A DNA stretch of 64,000 bases, taken from assembly GCF_000733945.1 (NCBI RefSeq), contig NZ_JPOL01000002.1:2729001-2793000 (forward strand), written 5' to 3'. The first letter of the stretch is position 1, and each line of letters begins with the position of its first letter. The position numbers and the translations under genes are program-made. The notes beneath the pieces were generated by a model, which saw only the letters and a list, made by a program, of their open reading frames with translations, ran no database searches and was not told where the DNA came from. Shown here piece by piece: positions 1 to 8,658 of this stretch. The DNA comes from Flavimarina sp. Hel_I_48 (GTDB lineage Bacteria; Bacteroidota; Bacteroidia; Flavobacteriales; Flavobacteriaceae).

Positions 1-606
1 CAGTAAGTTTTTCATTTTGCCGCAAGACCACATTCTCTATATTTTTAGATTGAAAACTTGCTGACCTTTATATAGAATACTGTTCACGCTAATACTAATG
101 TCCTCAATGAGATACTTAAGGTGAAGCCTGTAAATTTGTATTGTCCTTTCCTGATTTTTAGAAATTATAATGCTTTTTCCAGTTTGCGCTGTGCCTTTTG
201 TTTAAGGTATTTTTCAATACTTATAAATTTTAATTCGCGTTCGTTGTGTTCTTTTTAATTTGAACCTGTAGTTTTTGTTAAAAGCTTTTATATAAAATGC
301 ATCGAATTTAAGCATAGCTTGCCAATTTTCTCAGATTTTAATAATACGCGTTATTTTTTGTGACATCCGGGCTTATTGCCTTACTTTTGGCCTTTATTAA
401 CAATTTTTTAAGGGATGTATGAACGAGTGGAATTTAATTTTTTCCAGCTTCTGGATTGCCTTAGAAATGAATTCTACTCCATGCTTTTTGCACCAGGCGC
501 ATTAAGAAGTATTTAAAATGTTAGCGTTTTTCGGACTTACTGATTGTTTTCGACCATTTAACTATCCATGTACCTAGAGTAGAATACTATTTACCAAACC
601 AAATTT
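1..606. other. Left-edge AT-rich non-coding stretch
   Basis: I see no convincing coding region on either strand, and no tRNA or clear terminator. It probably holds the upstream control region of the BCCT transporter gene that starts at 607. Whether it also contains the decayed end of a gene lying outside the window cannot be decided from the sequence here. Confidence 0.5.
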
Positions 607-2607
607 ATGTTCAAAACTACATTGAATAAGGGGATTTTTATACCGAGTATGGTATTTATCCTTCTTGTTTCGATTACCTCGGTAATTTATCCACAAGCCG
701 CAGATGAAATCCTGAATATCATCAAAAGATTCATATTTATCAACCTCAACTGGGTCTATATATGGGCTGTTACCTTTTTTGTGATCTTTTTGATTTTTCT
801 TTTGTTCAGTAAATATGGCGATATCAGATTGGGGAATAATGATAGCAGGCCAGAACATTCTTTTTTCTCCTGGATGTCCATGCTTTTTGCGGCCGGGATG
901 GGAATTGGGCTTATGTACTTTGGCGTAGCCGAATCCATTCAGCATTATTCATCAGAGGTTTTTGGTATGGAGCATTATGTAAACAAGGCAAAGAACGCAC
1001 AGCTCTACACTTTTTTTCATTGGGGTATACATGCCTGGGCAATTTACGCCGTAGTGGGATTATCGCTTTCTTATTTTGCTTACCGCCTCAAACTTCCGTT
1101 ATCGTTACGTAGTTGTTTCTATCCTCTGTTGAAAGATAAGATAAAAGGTAAATGGGGCAATGTAATTGATGTTTTTGCACTTTGCAGTACCTTTTTTGGG
1201 ATTACCACCACTTTAGGCTTTGGTGTGGTGCAAATAAATTCGGGCCTGCAGTTTCTCAACATCGTGCCTGATACCAGTTTCACCTATCAAATTATAATTG
1301 TGGGCGTTTTAGTCTCGCTTGCGATTTTATCAGCACTTACGGGAGTTGACAAAGGGATAAAAATATTGAGTAACATCAATGTGATCCTGGTATTGAGCCT
1401 GCTGCTTTTTGTACTTATTTTAGGTCCTACCGTATTTTTGATAGGAAGTTTTACTGAGGGAATAGGGAATTATATAAACAATTTCTTCAACCTCACCTTT
1501 GGCACCCACGTGTATGATCAGGAAACCCTGCCCTGGTTTTATGACTGGACCATACTTTACTGGGCATGGTGGATCTCCTGGTCTCCATACGTAGGTCTAT
1601 TTATCGCAAAAATTTCTAAGGGAAGGACAATCAGGGAATTTATCGTAGCGGTACTTTTGATCCCTACTATTTTCAATTTTATATGGATGACCGTATTTGG
1701 CAATAGCGCGATATGGTTTGATATCAATGTAGCTGGCGGTGCCCTTAGTAGTCTGGCCAGCAATCCAGATGCGCTGATGTTTAGGTTTCTGGAATATTTG
1801 CCGCTTTCCAGTATAGCGAGTTTTATGACCATAATCATTGTTATCATATTCTTTGTGACTTCGGCAGATTCTGGTATTTTTGTTATGAACAATATAGCTA
1901 CTAAAAATGCCGTAAGGTCCCCTAAATGGCAAACTACCTTATGGGGTTCACTCCTGGCCATTTTATCTTTGTTACTTCTTAATGCCGGGGGGCTCAAAGC
2001 CTTGCAAAGCATGACATTGATCACCGCGCTGCCTTTCTCTGTGATCATGATTTTATTTACCGTGAGCCTGATCAAGGCACTCAGCATTGATCAATCCTAT
2101 TATGATCGTAATTTCTCAAAAACCACTATCCCATGGTCTGGCAGGTTATGGAAAGACAGGCTAAGGCAAATTGTCGAGACTAAAGACAGCAAATCCGTTA
2201 ATGTGTTTATAGATACCGTTGTTAAAAGTGCATTCACGGATTTACAGGCAGAATTTGCCAAAAATGGGGTTACCGCTACCATCAATTATTTTGAAGATGA
2301 TTCAAAAATTGAAATTGAAATAAAATATGATATGGTCAATGACTTTATCTACGGGGTAGCCAGTACTTCTAAGATAGCTTCTAATTATCTCGTTGATGAA
2401 AATAATTTCCCGAAGATTAAAGAGCGGGGCATCTACTTTCCGAAAGCGTATTTTGGAGATACACGGGAGGGATACGATATCCAATACTTTACCAAGACCG
2501 AATTGATATCTGATGTTTTAAAGCATTACGATAGGTTCTTGGATATTATATCTGAAGAACGCAATGAAATGTTCATAAGCAGTGATTCTAATGGTATAGT
2601 TCCTTAA
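607..2607 (+). CDS. BCCT family transporter (betaine/choline/carnitine type)
   Basis: A secondary transporter of the betaine/carnitine/choline family, which imports quaternary-ammonium osmoprotectants across the inner membrane. The 666 residues contain about 12 hydrophobic segments. The glycine-rich signature GMGIGLMYFG lies at residues 97-106, and the tryptophan-rich WTILYWAWW motif near residues 313-321. A hydrophilic C-terminal region of about 150 residues follows the last helix, as in BetT-type members rather than short BetP-like ones; in the family such tails sense osmotic conditions. The ATG at 607 gives a first helix at once. The gene stands alone, with non-coding DNA on both sides. 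The exact substrate cannot be read from the sequence. Confidence 0.93.
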   Translation: MFKTTLNKGIFIPSMVFILLVSITSVIYPQAADEILNIIKRFIFINLNWVYIWAVTFFVIFLIFLLFSKYGDIRLGNNDSRPEHSFFSWMSMLFAAGMGIGLMYFGVAESIQHYSSEVFGMEHYVNKAKNAQLYTFFHWGIHAWAIYAVVGLSLSYFAYRLKLPLSLRSCFYPLLKDKIKGKWGNVIDVFALCSTFFGITTTLGFGVVQINSGLQFLNIVPDTSFTYQIIIVGVLVSLAILSALTGVDKGIKILSNINVILVLSLLLFVLILGPTVFLIGSFTEGIGNYINNFFNLTFGTHVYDQETLPWFYDWTILYWAWWISWSPYVGLFIAKISKGRTIREFIVAVLLIPTIFNFIWMTVFGNSAIWFDINVAGGALSSLASNPDALMFRFLEYLPLSSIASFMTIIIVIIFFVTSADSGIFVMNNIATKNAVRSPKWQTTLWGSLLAILSLLLLNAGGLKALQSMTLITALPFSVIMILFTVSLIKALSIDQSYYDRNFSKTTIPWSGRLWKDRLRQIVETKDSKSVNVFIDTVVKSAFTDLQAEFAKNGVTATINYFEDDSKIEIEIKYDMVNDFIYGVASTSKIASNYLVDENNFPKIKERGIYFPKAYFGDTREGYDIQYFTKTELISDVLKHYDRFLDIISEERNEMFISSDSNGIVP

Positions 2608-2910
2608 ATATTTCAACAGTAGTAATTGATCTTTTGAAGAAAATACCGAAACCTAATTACTTAAAAACTCAAATTCGTGCGATAGTTGATTGATTTTAAG
2701 ACGTATACATATCATTTTTACGTTTTTTTATTCCTTTCAGGATGACTTTACCGCAAAGCCCTTTTTAGTGATATTTTTTAGTGTTTAAAATAGTTTGGTT
2801 TTTTTGCCGCATCAATTGCTCTCAACTTTTCGACACGTTGAATTTTTATTATCAATGCAAAATGTGCCCTATATAATTAAACTAAACTCTTGTAGTAGAG
2901 AGACGATCTT

Positions 2911-4057
2911 ATGAGCAAGTTTTTACCCTATTGCATATTTTTTCTATCTACCTGTTGTGTATGCACAATTGAAGCGCAAGAAAAAGAAGATAAAGATGAA
3001 TCTATTTTTGAGTTTGGCGGAGCCCTTCGTTTCAACTATAATCTGTCTAGCTGGAAAGACCAGCAAAAAGAACGCGGTGGTGATTTTGGTTACGATATGT
3101 TTAGGGTAGGCGCCAAGGGTTCTTACAAGGGCATAGCCTTAAATGTAGAATATAGATTGTATTCAGATAGTTTTGGCGGTGGTTTTTTGAAGCAGGGATG
3201 GTTCGGGTATAAATTCAATGCGCATGATGAATTAAGGGTGGGTTTGACGCAGGTGCCTTTCGGCATACAGGAATATAATTCCCATAATTTCTTTTTCAAC
3301 CTTGGGTATTATGTAGGTCTGGAAGATGACTATGATATGGGGATAAAATTTTTGCATGAAACCCATAGGATTATCTACCAGATCGGCTTTTTCAAAAATG
3401 CGGAAGAACTGAATTTTGGTAATACTACGGAAGTTTCCGCTTCAAGATATTCGTATGATATCGCTGGCAGAAATAAAGAGATCAATCAATTAAATGGCAA
3501 ATTCATCTATAAAATGGGGGGAGGAGAGATCGCATCAGTTGGGAACCTCCTTACAGTATGGGGGAATTTATAACCTTGATACTGAAGAAAGGGGAAATCA
3601 TTCTGCCGTGGCCATTCATTATGAATACACAAAAAACTTATGGAATGTAAAAGCGCAGGCAGCGGTTGTAAAGCATAATCCCATGGTGCCTGATTCGGTA
3701 AATGATAATACAATTGCCATGGCTGCCTATGGAGCCGCGTACAGCGTTGCCTCAGATTTCAAGTTATATACACTGGGCATCAGCAGAAAACTGGAAGTAA
3801 ATCTGGGTCCGGTGTCCCAACTGGAATTCTATAACGACTTCGGTTTCATGGATAAGGATAATGCGGCTTTTACTGATTCCTATTCAAATATCACCGGCGT
3901 ACTGGTTACAGCAGGTCACATTTACACATATATTGATTATGCTACGGGATACAACCACTCCTGGTTGGGCGGTAATTTTGTAAATGACTTTGCGGAAGGT
4001 AATCCTGATGCAAAATGGGAAGCACGGTTCAATATAAACATTGGATATTATTTTTAA
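2911..4057 (+). pseudogene. Porin-like outer-membrane protein, frameshifted at a G6 tract
   Basis: Two overlapping frames together encode one beta-barrel protein of about 381 residues. The first part (2911 to about 3521) has a signal peptide of about 22 residues and then alternating strands typical of OprP/OprO-like porins. The second part continues in the +1 frame to 4057 and ends with INIGYYF, an aromatic C-terminus usual for outer-membrane barrels. The frames meet at six consecutive G bases (3516-3521); removing one G gives FIYKMGEERSHQLGTSLQYG without a break. The cause may be a real mutation, a slippery tract or a sequencing error. As written, the upstream frame stops at 3573 and gives a truncated 220-aa product. 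The substrate is unknown. Confidence 0.75.
3516..3521 (+). repeat. G6 homopolymer at the porin frameshift
   Basis: Six G bases mark the exact junction between the two porin reading frames. Five Gs would restore a single open frame. Confidence 0.8.
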
Positions 4058-4156
4058 GGTCCTGTCCTATCGGAAGTAAATAAGCCATAAAATATACTAT
4101 CCCAAAGAATTGAATAATCATAACTGCCCGAATGTATTGGTAGAGTAATCATCATT

Positions 4157-4816
4157 ATGAAAACACCTTCAAAAAGACCATGGCCTACTAAAGATGCTAT
4201 GATTCAGGTCTATAAAAACAAGCTGTGGGGTAGTGATAATACAGATTTTTATTCTGGGGAGGGATCGCATGATCCAGAAACAGTACAAGGTTATATAGCG
4301 GCTATTGCTACCTTTTTTAAAATATTGAAAAACAGGCCAGTGGTGTGTGATTTGGGTTGTGGTGATTTTAATGTTGGGAAGGAGTTGGTGCAGTATACTG
4401 AAGCCTACAAAGCAGTGGATATTGTACCTGAGTTGATTTCATATAACACCAGGACTTTCCAGAGACAGAATCTGACTTTTGACACCTTGGATATAGCCAA
4501 AGATGAATTGCCTACTGGCGACTGTGTACTCCTGCGACAGGTACTGCAACACCTCTCAAATAATGAAATAAAGGATATCGTAGAAAAATTATACGCGTTT
4601 AAATATGTGATCCTTACCGAACACCTGCCAGATGAGGACTACGAACCAAATAAAGACATTATCTCAGGACAAGGCATCCGCCTTAAAAAGCAAAGTGGCG
4701 TTGACCTACTACTGGCTCCTTTTAACCTCAGGGTAAAGGAAGCGAAACAGTTACTGGTAACTCCGGCTCCTGGGGGTAAAGGACATTTAGTGACGACAGT
4801 GTTTACAATGTTGTAA
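4157..4816 (+). CDS. Class I SAM-dependent methyltransferase
   Basis: A small cytoplasmic protein of 219 residues with a Rossmann-type methyltransferase core. Motif I, VCDLGCGDFNVG, lies at about residues 62-73 and would bind S-adenosylmethionine. A following acidic segment (KAVDIVPELI) and the GDCVLLRQVLQHL stretch match the later strands of the fold. The methyl acceptor is unknown. It starts 99 bases after the porin-like gene on the same strand but is probably transcribed separately. Confidence 0.8.
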   Translation: MKTPSKRPWPTKDAMIQVYKNKLWGSDNTDFYSGEGSHDPETVQGYIAAIATFFKILKNRPVVCDLGCGDFNVGKELVQYTEAYKAVDIVPELISYNTRTFQRQNLTFDTLDIAKDELPTGDCVLLRQVLQHLSNNEIKDIVEKLYAFKYVILTEHLPDEDYEPNKDIISGQGIRLKKQSGVDLLLAPFNLRVKEAKQLLVTPAPGGKGHLVTTVFTML

Positions 4817-5310
4817 TATTTACCTACTTCAATACTCAAAATAATTTTTGAACAAACTCCAAACTTGTTTTGCATCAATCGGATTTATAGAATATAAATA
4901 AATTTGTAAATCATTGATTTCAAACGTAATAAGGGCAAAAAAGTCCACCAGATATCTGATAGGCCTCTTTTCTCCCAATCCATAATTACTTTATGGCTAT
5001 TTATAGAGTCGGGTAGAAGAATACATATTTCATATTCTCAATGTTTTTAAGACTTTGCTGATAGGAATATCTGTAAACATCTAATTAGTGCCTGGTTAGC
5101 AAAGTTCAATGACATCTAGATTTCTGATACCATTTGCAATGAAATATAGTAAATGGATTCAAATCCTGGCATCTTCCAATTTGATCATATTGTTGATCGA
5201 ATGCATCATTTTGTTCTTTTGTATATGGGTTTTAGTGGAGTTTTATTTTAAAGTCATTAATGCTGGTAACATCTACCATTACTGGAAGCAGTCATACGCT
5301 TGCATCTTAG
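4817..5310. other. Mostly non-coding spacer
   Basis: An AT-rich stretch between the methyltransferase and the convergent accessory operon. Apart from one doubtful small reading frame beginning at 5109, I see nothing supportable in it. Confidence 0.45.
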
Positions 5311-5366
5311 TCACTTTTTTGTTTTTCCGGAACACTGTACAGATTGAGATTTTTTGGGAGCGTTAG
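5109..5366 (+). CDS. Doubtful small hydrophobic protein
   Basis: An 85-codon open frame with one long hydrophobic stretch that could form one or two membrane helices. It overlaps the 3' end of the convergent H/Cys protein gene by 56 bases and has no recognisable family. It may be chance coding in AT-rich DNA and is listed only for completeness. Confidence 0.18.
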   Translation: MTSRFLIPFAMKYSKWIQILASSNLIILLIECIILFFCIWVLVEFYFKVINAGNIYHYWKQSYACILVTFLFFRNTVQIEIFWER

Positions 5367-5628
5367 CTTTTAAAGTCAAAATTGTATCATTCGTGGAGTT
5401 GATACTGTTAACTGTATTAGGTTTGCAAACTTTACAGGCTTCATAGCCACTCTCTAACGCTTTTTCTAAAGTGGTCTCAATCTTGGATTCTTTTAGATAG
5501 CGGCATGAGGAAGTATGATATTTTTCTCCAGTTTGGGTGATATATACTTGTTGTACTTGTGACTGACACCTTAATCCTACGACTAGGAATAAGGTGATAA
5601 ATATAAATTTTAAACCTTTGGCCGACAT
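5311..5628 (-). CDS. Secreted H/Cys-motif small protein (last gene of TerB/vWA operon)
   Basis: A 105-residue protein with an N-terminal signal sequence (about 22 residues, ending near RCQSQ). The mature part carries YHTSSCRYL and, after about 20 residues, ACKVCKP. The pattern H-x3-C-x2-L ... C-x2-C resembles small metal-binding modules of the Ada type, so a bound zinc in the envelope is plausible but unproven. The gene begins 31 bases after the vWA-like lipoprotein gene and ends the seven-gene operon. A cytoplasmic protein with the same pattern (9851-10057) lies just upstream of that operon. The exact function is unknown. Confidence 0.7.
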   Translation of the reverse strand: MSAKGLKFIFITLFLVVGLRCQSQVQQVYITQTGEKYHTSSCRYLKESKIETTLEKALESGYEACKVCKPNTVNSINSTNDTILTLKANAPKKSQSVQCSGKTKK

Positions 5629-5659
5629 CCTTAAGCAATTATTATTGAAATAAATGTAA

Positions 5660-6568
5660 TTATTCTTGCAATATAAATCCTTCTATTATTTTTTCCATAT
5701 TTGAAGGGATCAAAGCATTTTTTATTTCGTAGTTCTTAATGCCCATTTCATCAAACCAATCGCTCCAATATTTATAAATCACATCCTCCTCATAAGGATT
5801 TTTAACATCTGGATTGATGCCCAATATCAAAACTTCTAATTTATCCAGATTTTTATTGGCCGGAATAAAGCCATAGTTTTTTTCTTCTATTTTTTCTTTC
5901 CATTTATTTGAATTAAGTCCATTTTGTCTAATGGTTTGGGGTGTAAGATAAGATGTTAAGTTTTCTTCTTTTAATAGTGCGTTTTTATGATATATATAGC
6001 CATCTGTCAAAATCACTAATATATTACGATGATTTTCTGCAATACAGAAATCAGTTATCTTGCTTTTAAAAAACCTCCAGATATCAGAACCGATATAAGC
6101 ATCATCAGTAATTGCCGATTCATAGATCAATCTCGGAACACTATCATATTTTTCGGAGATTGATATTATCTTTTCTTTCGTCGCATTTTCTCTTGAAAAA
6201 GTAAGTTTCAGGGAATTTAGTTTTTTATTCAATTCCTTATCAGCAGGTTCTGGATCAATGTAAAGTTGAATCTTATCGTTTATTTTCAGGGTTCGCTTAT
6301 TCCTCAGATGAATTTCAAATGAATTGGCTACAGTATTAATGTAACCCAGATCTCTTTCATAGAATTCCATTGCTGCATCTGGAAATTTATCAGGATTGAT
6401 ACGGTCTGATAGGTCTAGCAATAAGCTAATATTTAAATCCGGCCTTTCTCCAGATAGTTTTCTTACTGCCTCGATTTTAGAAGTTGGACTTTCAAGAACT
6501 CTGGGCTCTTCTTTACATGCTTGAAAAAATGGCAGTAAAGCAATGATATAGTAGTATGTTTTCCGCAT
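5660..6568 (-). CDS. vWA-like lipoprotein
   Basis: A 302-residue protein with a lipoprotein signal (lipid-anchor Cys18 in FFQAC). It shows the order of a von Willebrand A domain: a hydrophobic strand running into DLSDR at about residues 52-56, resembling the first metal-binding (MIDAS) loop, and later ILVILTDGYIY at about 184-194, a typical second-loop strand. The canonical DxSxS is altered to DLSDR, so metal binding is uncertain. Such domains mediate protein-protein contact and are frequent in Ter-type systems beside TerB. The start overlaps the last base of the preceding membrane-protein gene, which implies translational coupling. Its place in the envelope suggests it faces the periplasm or the surface. 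Confidence 0.72.
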   Translation of the reverse strand: MRKTYYYIIALLPFFQACKEEPRVLESPTSKIEAVRKLSGERPDLNISLLLDLSDRINPDKFPDAAMEFYERDLGYINTVANSFEIHLRNKRTLKINDKIQLYIDPEPADKELNKKLNSLKLTFSRENATKEKIISISEKYDSVPRLIYESAITDDAYIGSDIWRFFKSKITDFCIAENHRNILVILTDGYIYHKNALLKEENLTSYLTPQTIRQNGLNSNKWKEKIEEKNYGFIPANKNLDKLEVLILGINPDVKNPYEEDVIYKYWSDWFDEMGIKNYEIKNALIPSNMEKIIEGFILQE

Positions 6569-7830
6569 TAGTTTACCAGTTTATAGAGGCGACCTTCATA
6601 ATCCTCGTTATCAATATTATACTTTTCCAGATGCAACTGCTGTTGTTCTTCGCAGCTTTTATAAAGTTCATCCCTTCTCTTTAAGCCATCAAAATTATCT
6701 GATATTGCTAAAAACCATCCTTTTACATATTCGGCATGATACGTTAAATAGTGTTTGTTTGAAAAAACAAAGCCATCAATTGTGCGCTGTAGATCAAGTA
6801 TTTTACCTTCTATGCCTGATAACTCCTCTTTAATAGGAGGTAGTTTTTCTTTTATTTTTAAAAGCTCTACTTCCCCATTTTTAATTTCTTCTTTTTTGGA
6901 TCGAATAAAAGATTTAATAAGGTCAAAATTTTCGTACTCTTTCATAATAAAGTCAAATACTAATCCCCAAATAATGTAAACTATGAAACCGGCAAAAATA
7001 ATCCCCCAAAATTCAACAGACGAAAAGGCAATGGATAGATTAAATGGCGGAGAATCTGGTGTTTTATAAAAGTCATATAGCTTTTGTTCAATCAGGTACG
7101 CCAGAATAGCGTCAAAAATGAATGTTATCGCAAAAAGGAGAAGAATTTTGAAATAGGTGAAAAAGTTTTTCTTTTTTTGGAACATATGGATTAGATAACC
7201 GAGTCCCATAAATGCAAACGGAATAGTGGCCACAAATACCCCTTCAAGCCATCCATCAGCAATGGCTTTTGAAAATGCCTCGGCATCAAAAATCGCCTCT
7301 CCAAGCTTATCTGAATTGAAATTTTTGAAAAATGCAGAATAGGATGCGGAAATATAAAATACTAATAGGTAGAGCGTTATGGGTAATAAGACAAACAATC
7401 CTATATAAAACTGGGCTTTTGGCCGTTTGTCCACTTCCAAACCGTATACTTCCGGTTTCCTTCTTACATCAACCATATCCTGCTTGAATGTCCTTATTTT
7501 TTCCTCTACTGAGGCAATGCTTTCTTCGAGAATGCTCAAAGCGGTCTTTCGTTTTTTTAATTCGGTTTCCTGTCTCCCTTTTTCATCCAAATAAGGAGCT
7601 TTGAGCACGTTTTGGAGTTTTTCATTTTCCCGGCATTTGCCTTTATAATCCATATAGACTTCTTCAAGGCAGGTTCTAAAAACCCTGTGATTTCCCTCAG
7701 CCTGTTTTGATGAACCGTAACCACTTTCAAAAAAAGTAAGTTTTACTTTTTGAACATCCTCAACTTCTGGTGTTTTTTCAGAAACAGGCTCTTGCTTTTT
7801 GATGGTAAAAATATTTTTTAAAGTACTCAT
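6568..7830 (-). CDS. Four-helix membrane protein with two coiled coils
   Basis: I do not recognise a named family for this 420-residue protein. A charged N-terminal region with a coiled coil (about residues 55-115) leads to a membrane helix near 133-156. Three more hydrophobic helices follow at about 198-220, 228-250 and 273-300. A second long coiled coil (about 305-360) and a short C-terminal cytoplasmic tail finish the protein. The layout suggests an inner-membrane scaffold with cytoplasmic stalks. It lies between the TerB-like gene (1-base gap) and the vWA-like lipoprotein gene (1-base overlap), so it could join a cytoplasmic TerB component to an envelope vWA component. Confidence 0.7.
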   Translation of the reverse strand: MSTLKNIFTIKKQEPVSEKTPEVEDVQKVKLTFFESGYGSSKQAEGNHRVFRTCLEEVYMDYKGKCRENEKLQNVLKAPYLDEKGRQETELKKRKTALSILEESIASVEEKIRTFKQDMVDVRRKPEVYGLEVDKRPKAQFYIGLFVLLPITLYLLVFYISASYSAFFKNFNSDKLGEAIFDAEAFSKAIADGWLEGVFVATIPFAFMGLGYLIHMFQKKKNFFTYFKILLLFAITFIFDAILAYLIEQKLYDFYKTPDSPPFNLSIAFSSVEFWGIIFAGFIVYIIWGLVFDFIMKEYENFDLIKSFIRSKKEEIKNGEVELLKIKEKLPPIKEELSGIEGKILDLQRTIDGFVFSNKHYLTYHAEYVKGWFLAISDNFDGLKRRDELYKSCEEQQQLHLEKYNIDNEDYEGRLYKLVN

Positions 7831-7831
7831 A

Positions 7832-8224
7832 TCATTCCTGCATTAAGTTTATTAACTGGTCTTTTGGCAAATTGGATTTCGCATTTTCAAGAAGAAAATC
7901 AGTCAGCTTATTAATATTGTCCTTTAGAAATCCAAATTTTAAACAGTACTTTTTAAGTGTTGAAAGTTCATCGGGTTCTACCTTATTATCGGCCCAGATC
8001 ATAATCGCTAAGTCATATAAATAGGAGATTTTTTCTTCAACGGAATCGGGAACCGTAGTTTCGTGAGAAGGATTGAGCAGAATAGCATCAAGTTCTTGTT
8101 TCGTGACACCCCGCTCTTCTGCAAAGTGATAGAGCATTTTCATCTCTAATACGTCAAAATCATCGTCTGAGAACGCCATTTGATAAAGGCGTAAAAAATG
8201 GCTTTTAAGTTCAGTTGAAATCAT
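7832..8224 (-). CDS. TerB-like protein
   Basis: A 130-residue all-helical cytoplasmic protein. Two repeated acidic helix-loop segments, SDDDFDVLEMKMLYHFAEERGV and ADNKVEPDELSTLKKYCLKF, match the duplicated pattern of TerB-like domains, which bind divalent metal and occur in tellurite/stress-response (Ter) systems. It is close to the usual length of a stand-alone TerB. The gene ends one base before the coiled-coil membrane protein gene and starts 12 bases after a small membrane-protein gene. The family link is made from motif spacing by eye, without a profile search. Confidence 0.7.
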   Translation of the reverse strand: MISTELKSHFLRLYQMAFSDDDFDVLEMKMLYHFAEERGVTKQELDAILLNPSHETTVPDSVEEKISYLYDLAIMIWADNKVEPDELSTLKKYCLKFGFLKDNINKLTDFLLENAKSNLPKDQLINLMQE

Positions 8225-8236
8225 GTGGTTGATTGA

Positions 8237-8404
8237 TTAAGTGAGTAGTGTGATTATTTTAATCGCACCTATGAAAGCTATTGTCAAAAATAGTACGCTT
8301 GAACAGCCAAGTTTGGATTTCTTTACCTTTTTGGTTTTCTTTGAAGTATAGTGACCTTGAACGTACGTTCCATCTTTCCGATAATAACCTTTTTTATATC
8401 CCAT
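8237..8404 (-). CDS. Small basic membrane protein with GYYRKDGTYVQGHY motif
   Basis: A 55-residue protein starting at the ATG whose first base is 8404. An upstream ATG in the same frame (8470) would overlap the preceding gene and give a poor N-terminus. The N-terminal motif GYYRKDGTYVQGHYTS recurs in small bacterial proteins of unknown function. A lysine-rich linker follows, then one C-terminal hydrophobic helix. It lies two bases after the DUF4236 gene, inside the seven-gene operon. No function can be assigned. Confidence 0.6.
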   Translation of the reverse strand: MGYKKGYYRKDGTYVQGHYTSKKTKKVKKSKLGCSSVLFLTIAFIGAIKIITLLT

Positions 8405-8406
8405 AT

Positions 8407-8655
8407 TTAAAAGAAAATTAGTAGGGTGGAACCAATAGCGGTAGTAAATATTAATAGTATTGATAGACAACCATTTTTTGAACTATTAAACAAGGATTTT
8501 CTATAGGAGACACCTGGAATTCCAGAACGAACTGTAAATCCCTTTTTATTAATAGATCCTTTTTTTGATCGATAACTTGGTCTAATGCCTGATTTACTTA
8601 CATTCAGTCCAAAGCCTTTGCCCAAGTTTATTCGTTTTTGAAACCCGAAACCCAT
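8407..8655 (-). CDS. DUF4236 domain protein with C-terminal membrane helix
   Basis: An 82-residue protein whose first 55 residues (MGFGFQKRINLGKGFGLNVSK, then SIRPS-like and RSGIPGVSYR-like stretches) match the DUF4236 pattern of glycine and serine turns. One hydrophobic helix closes the protein. DUF4236 is widespread in accessory regions, but its role is unknown. It begins three bases after the stop of the nuclease-like gene, so the two are certainly co-transcribed. Confidence 0.75.
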   Translation of the reverse strand: MGFGFQKRINLGKGFGLNVSKSGIRPSYRSKKGSINKKGFTVRSGIPGVSYRKSLFNSSKNGCLSILLIFTTAIGSTLLIFF

Positions 8656-8658
8656 ATT

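Noticed and set aside
1557..2087. Open frame of 176 codons opposite the BCCT gene
   Set aside because: It is the antisense shadow of a clear transporter gene and has no family pattern. The same holds for the long antisense frames in guaB, the PpiC genes, aconitase, lptD and tamB.
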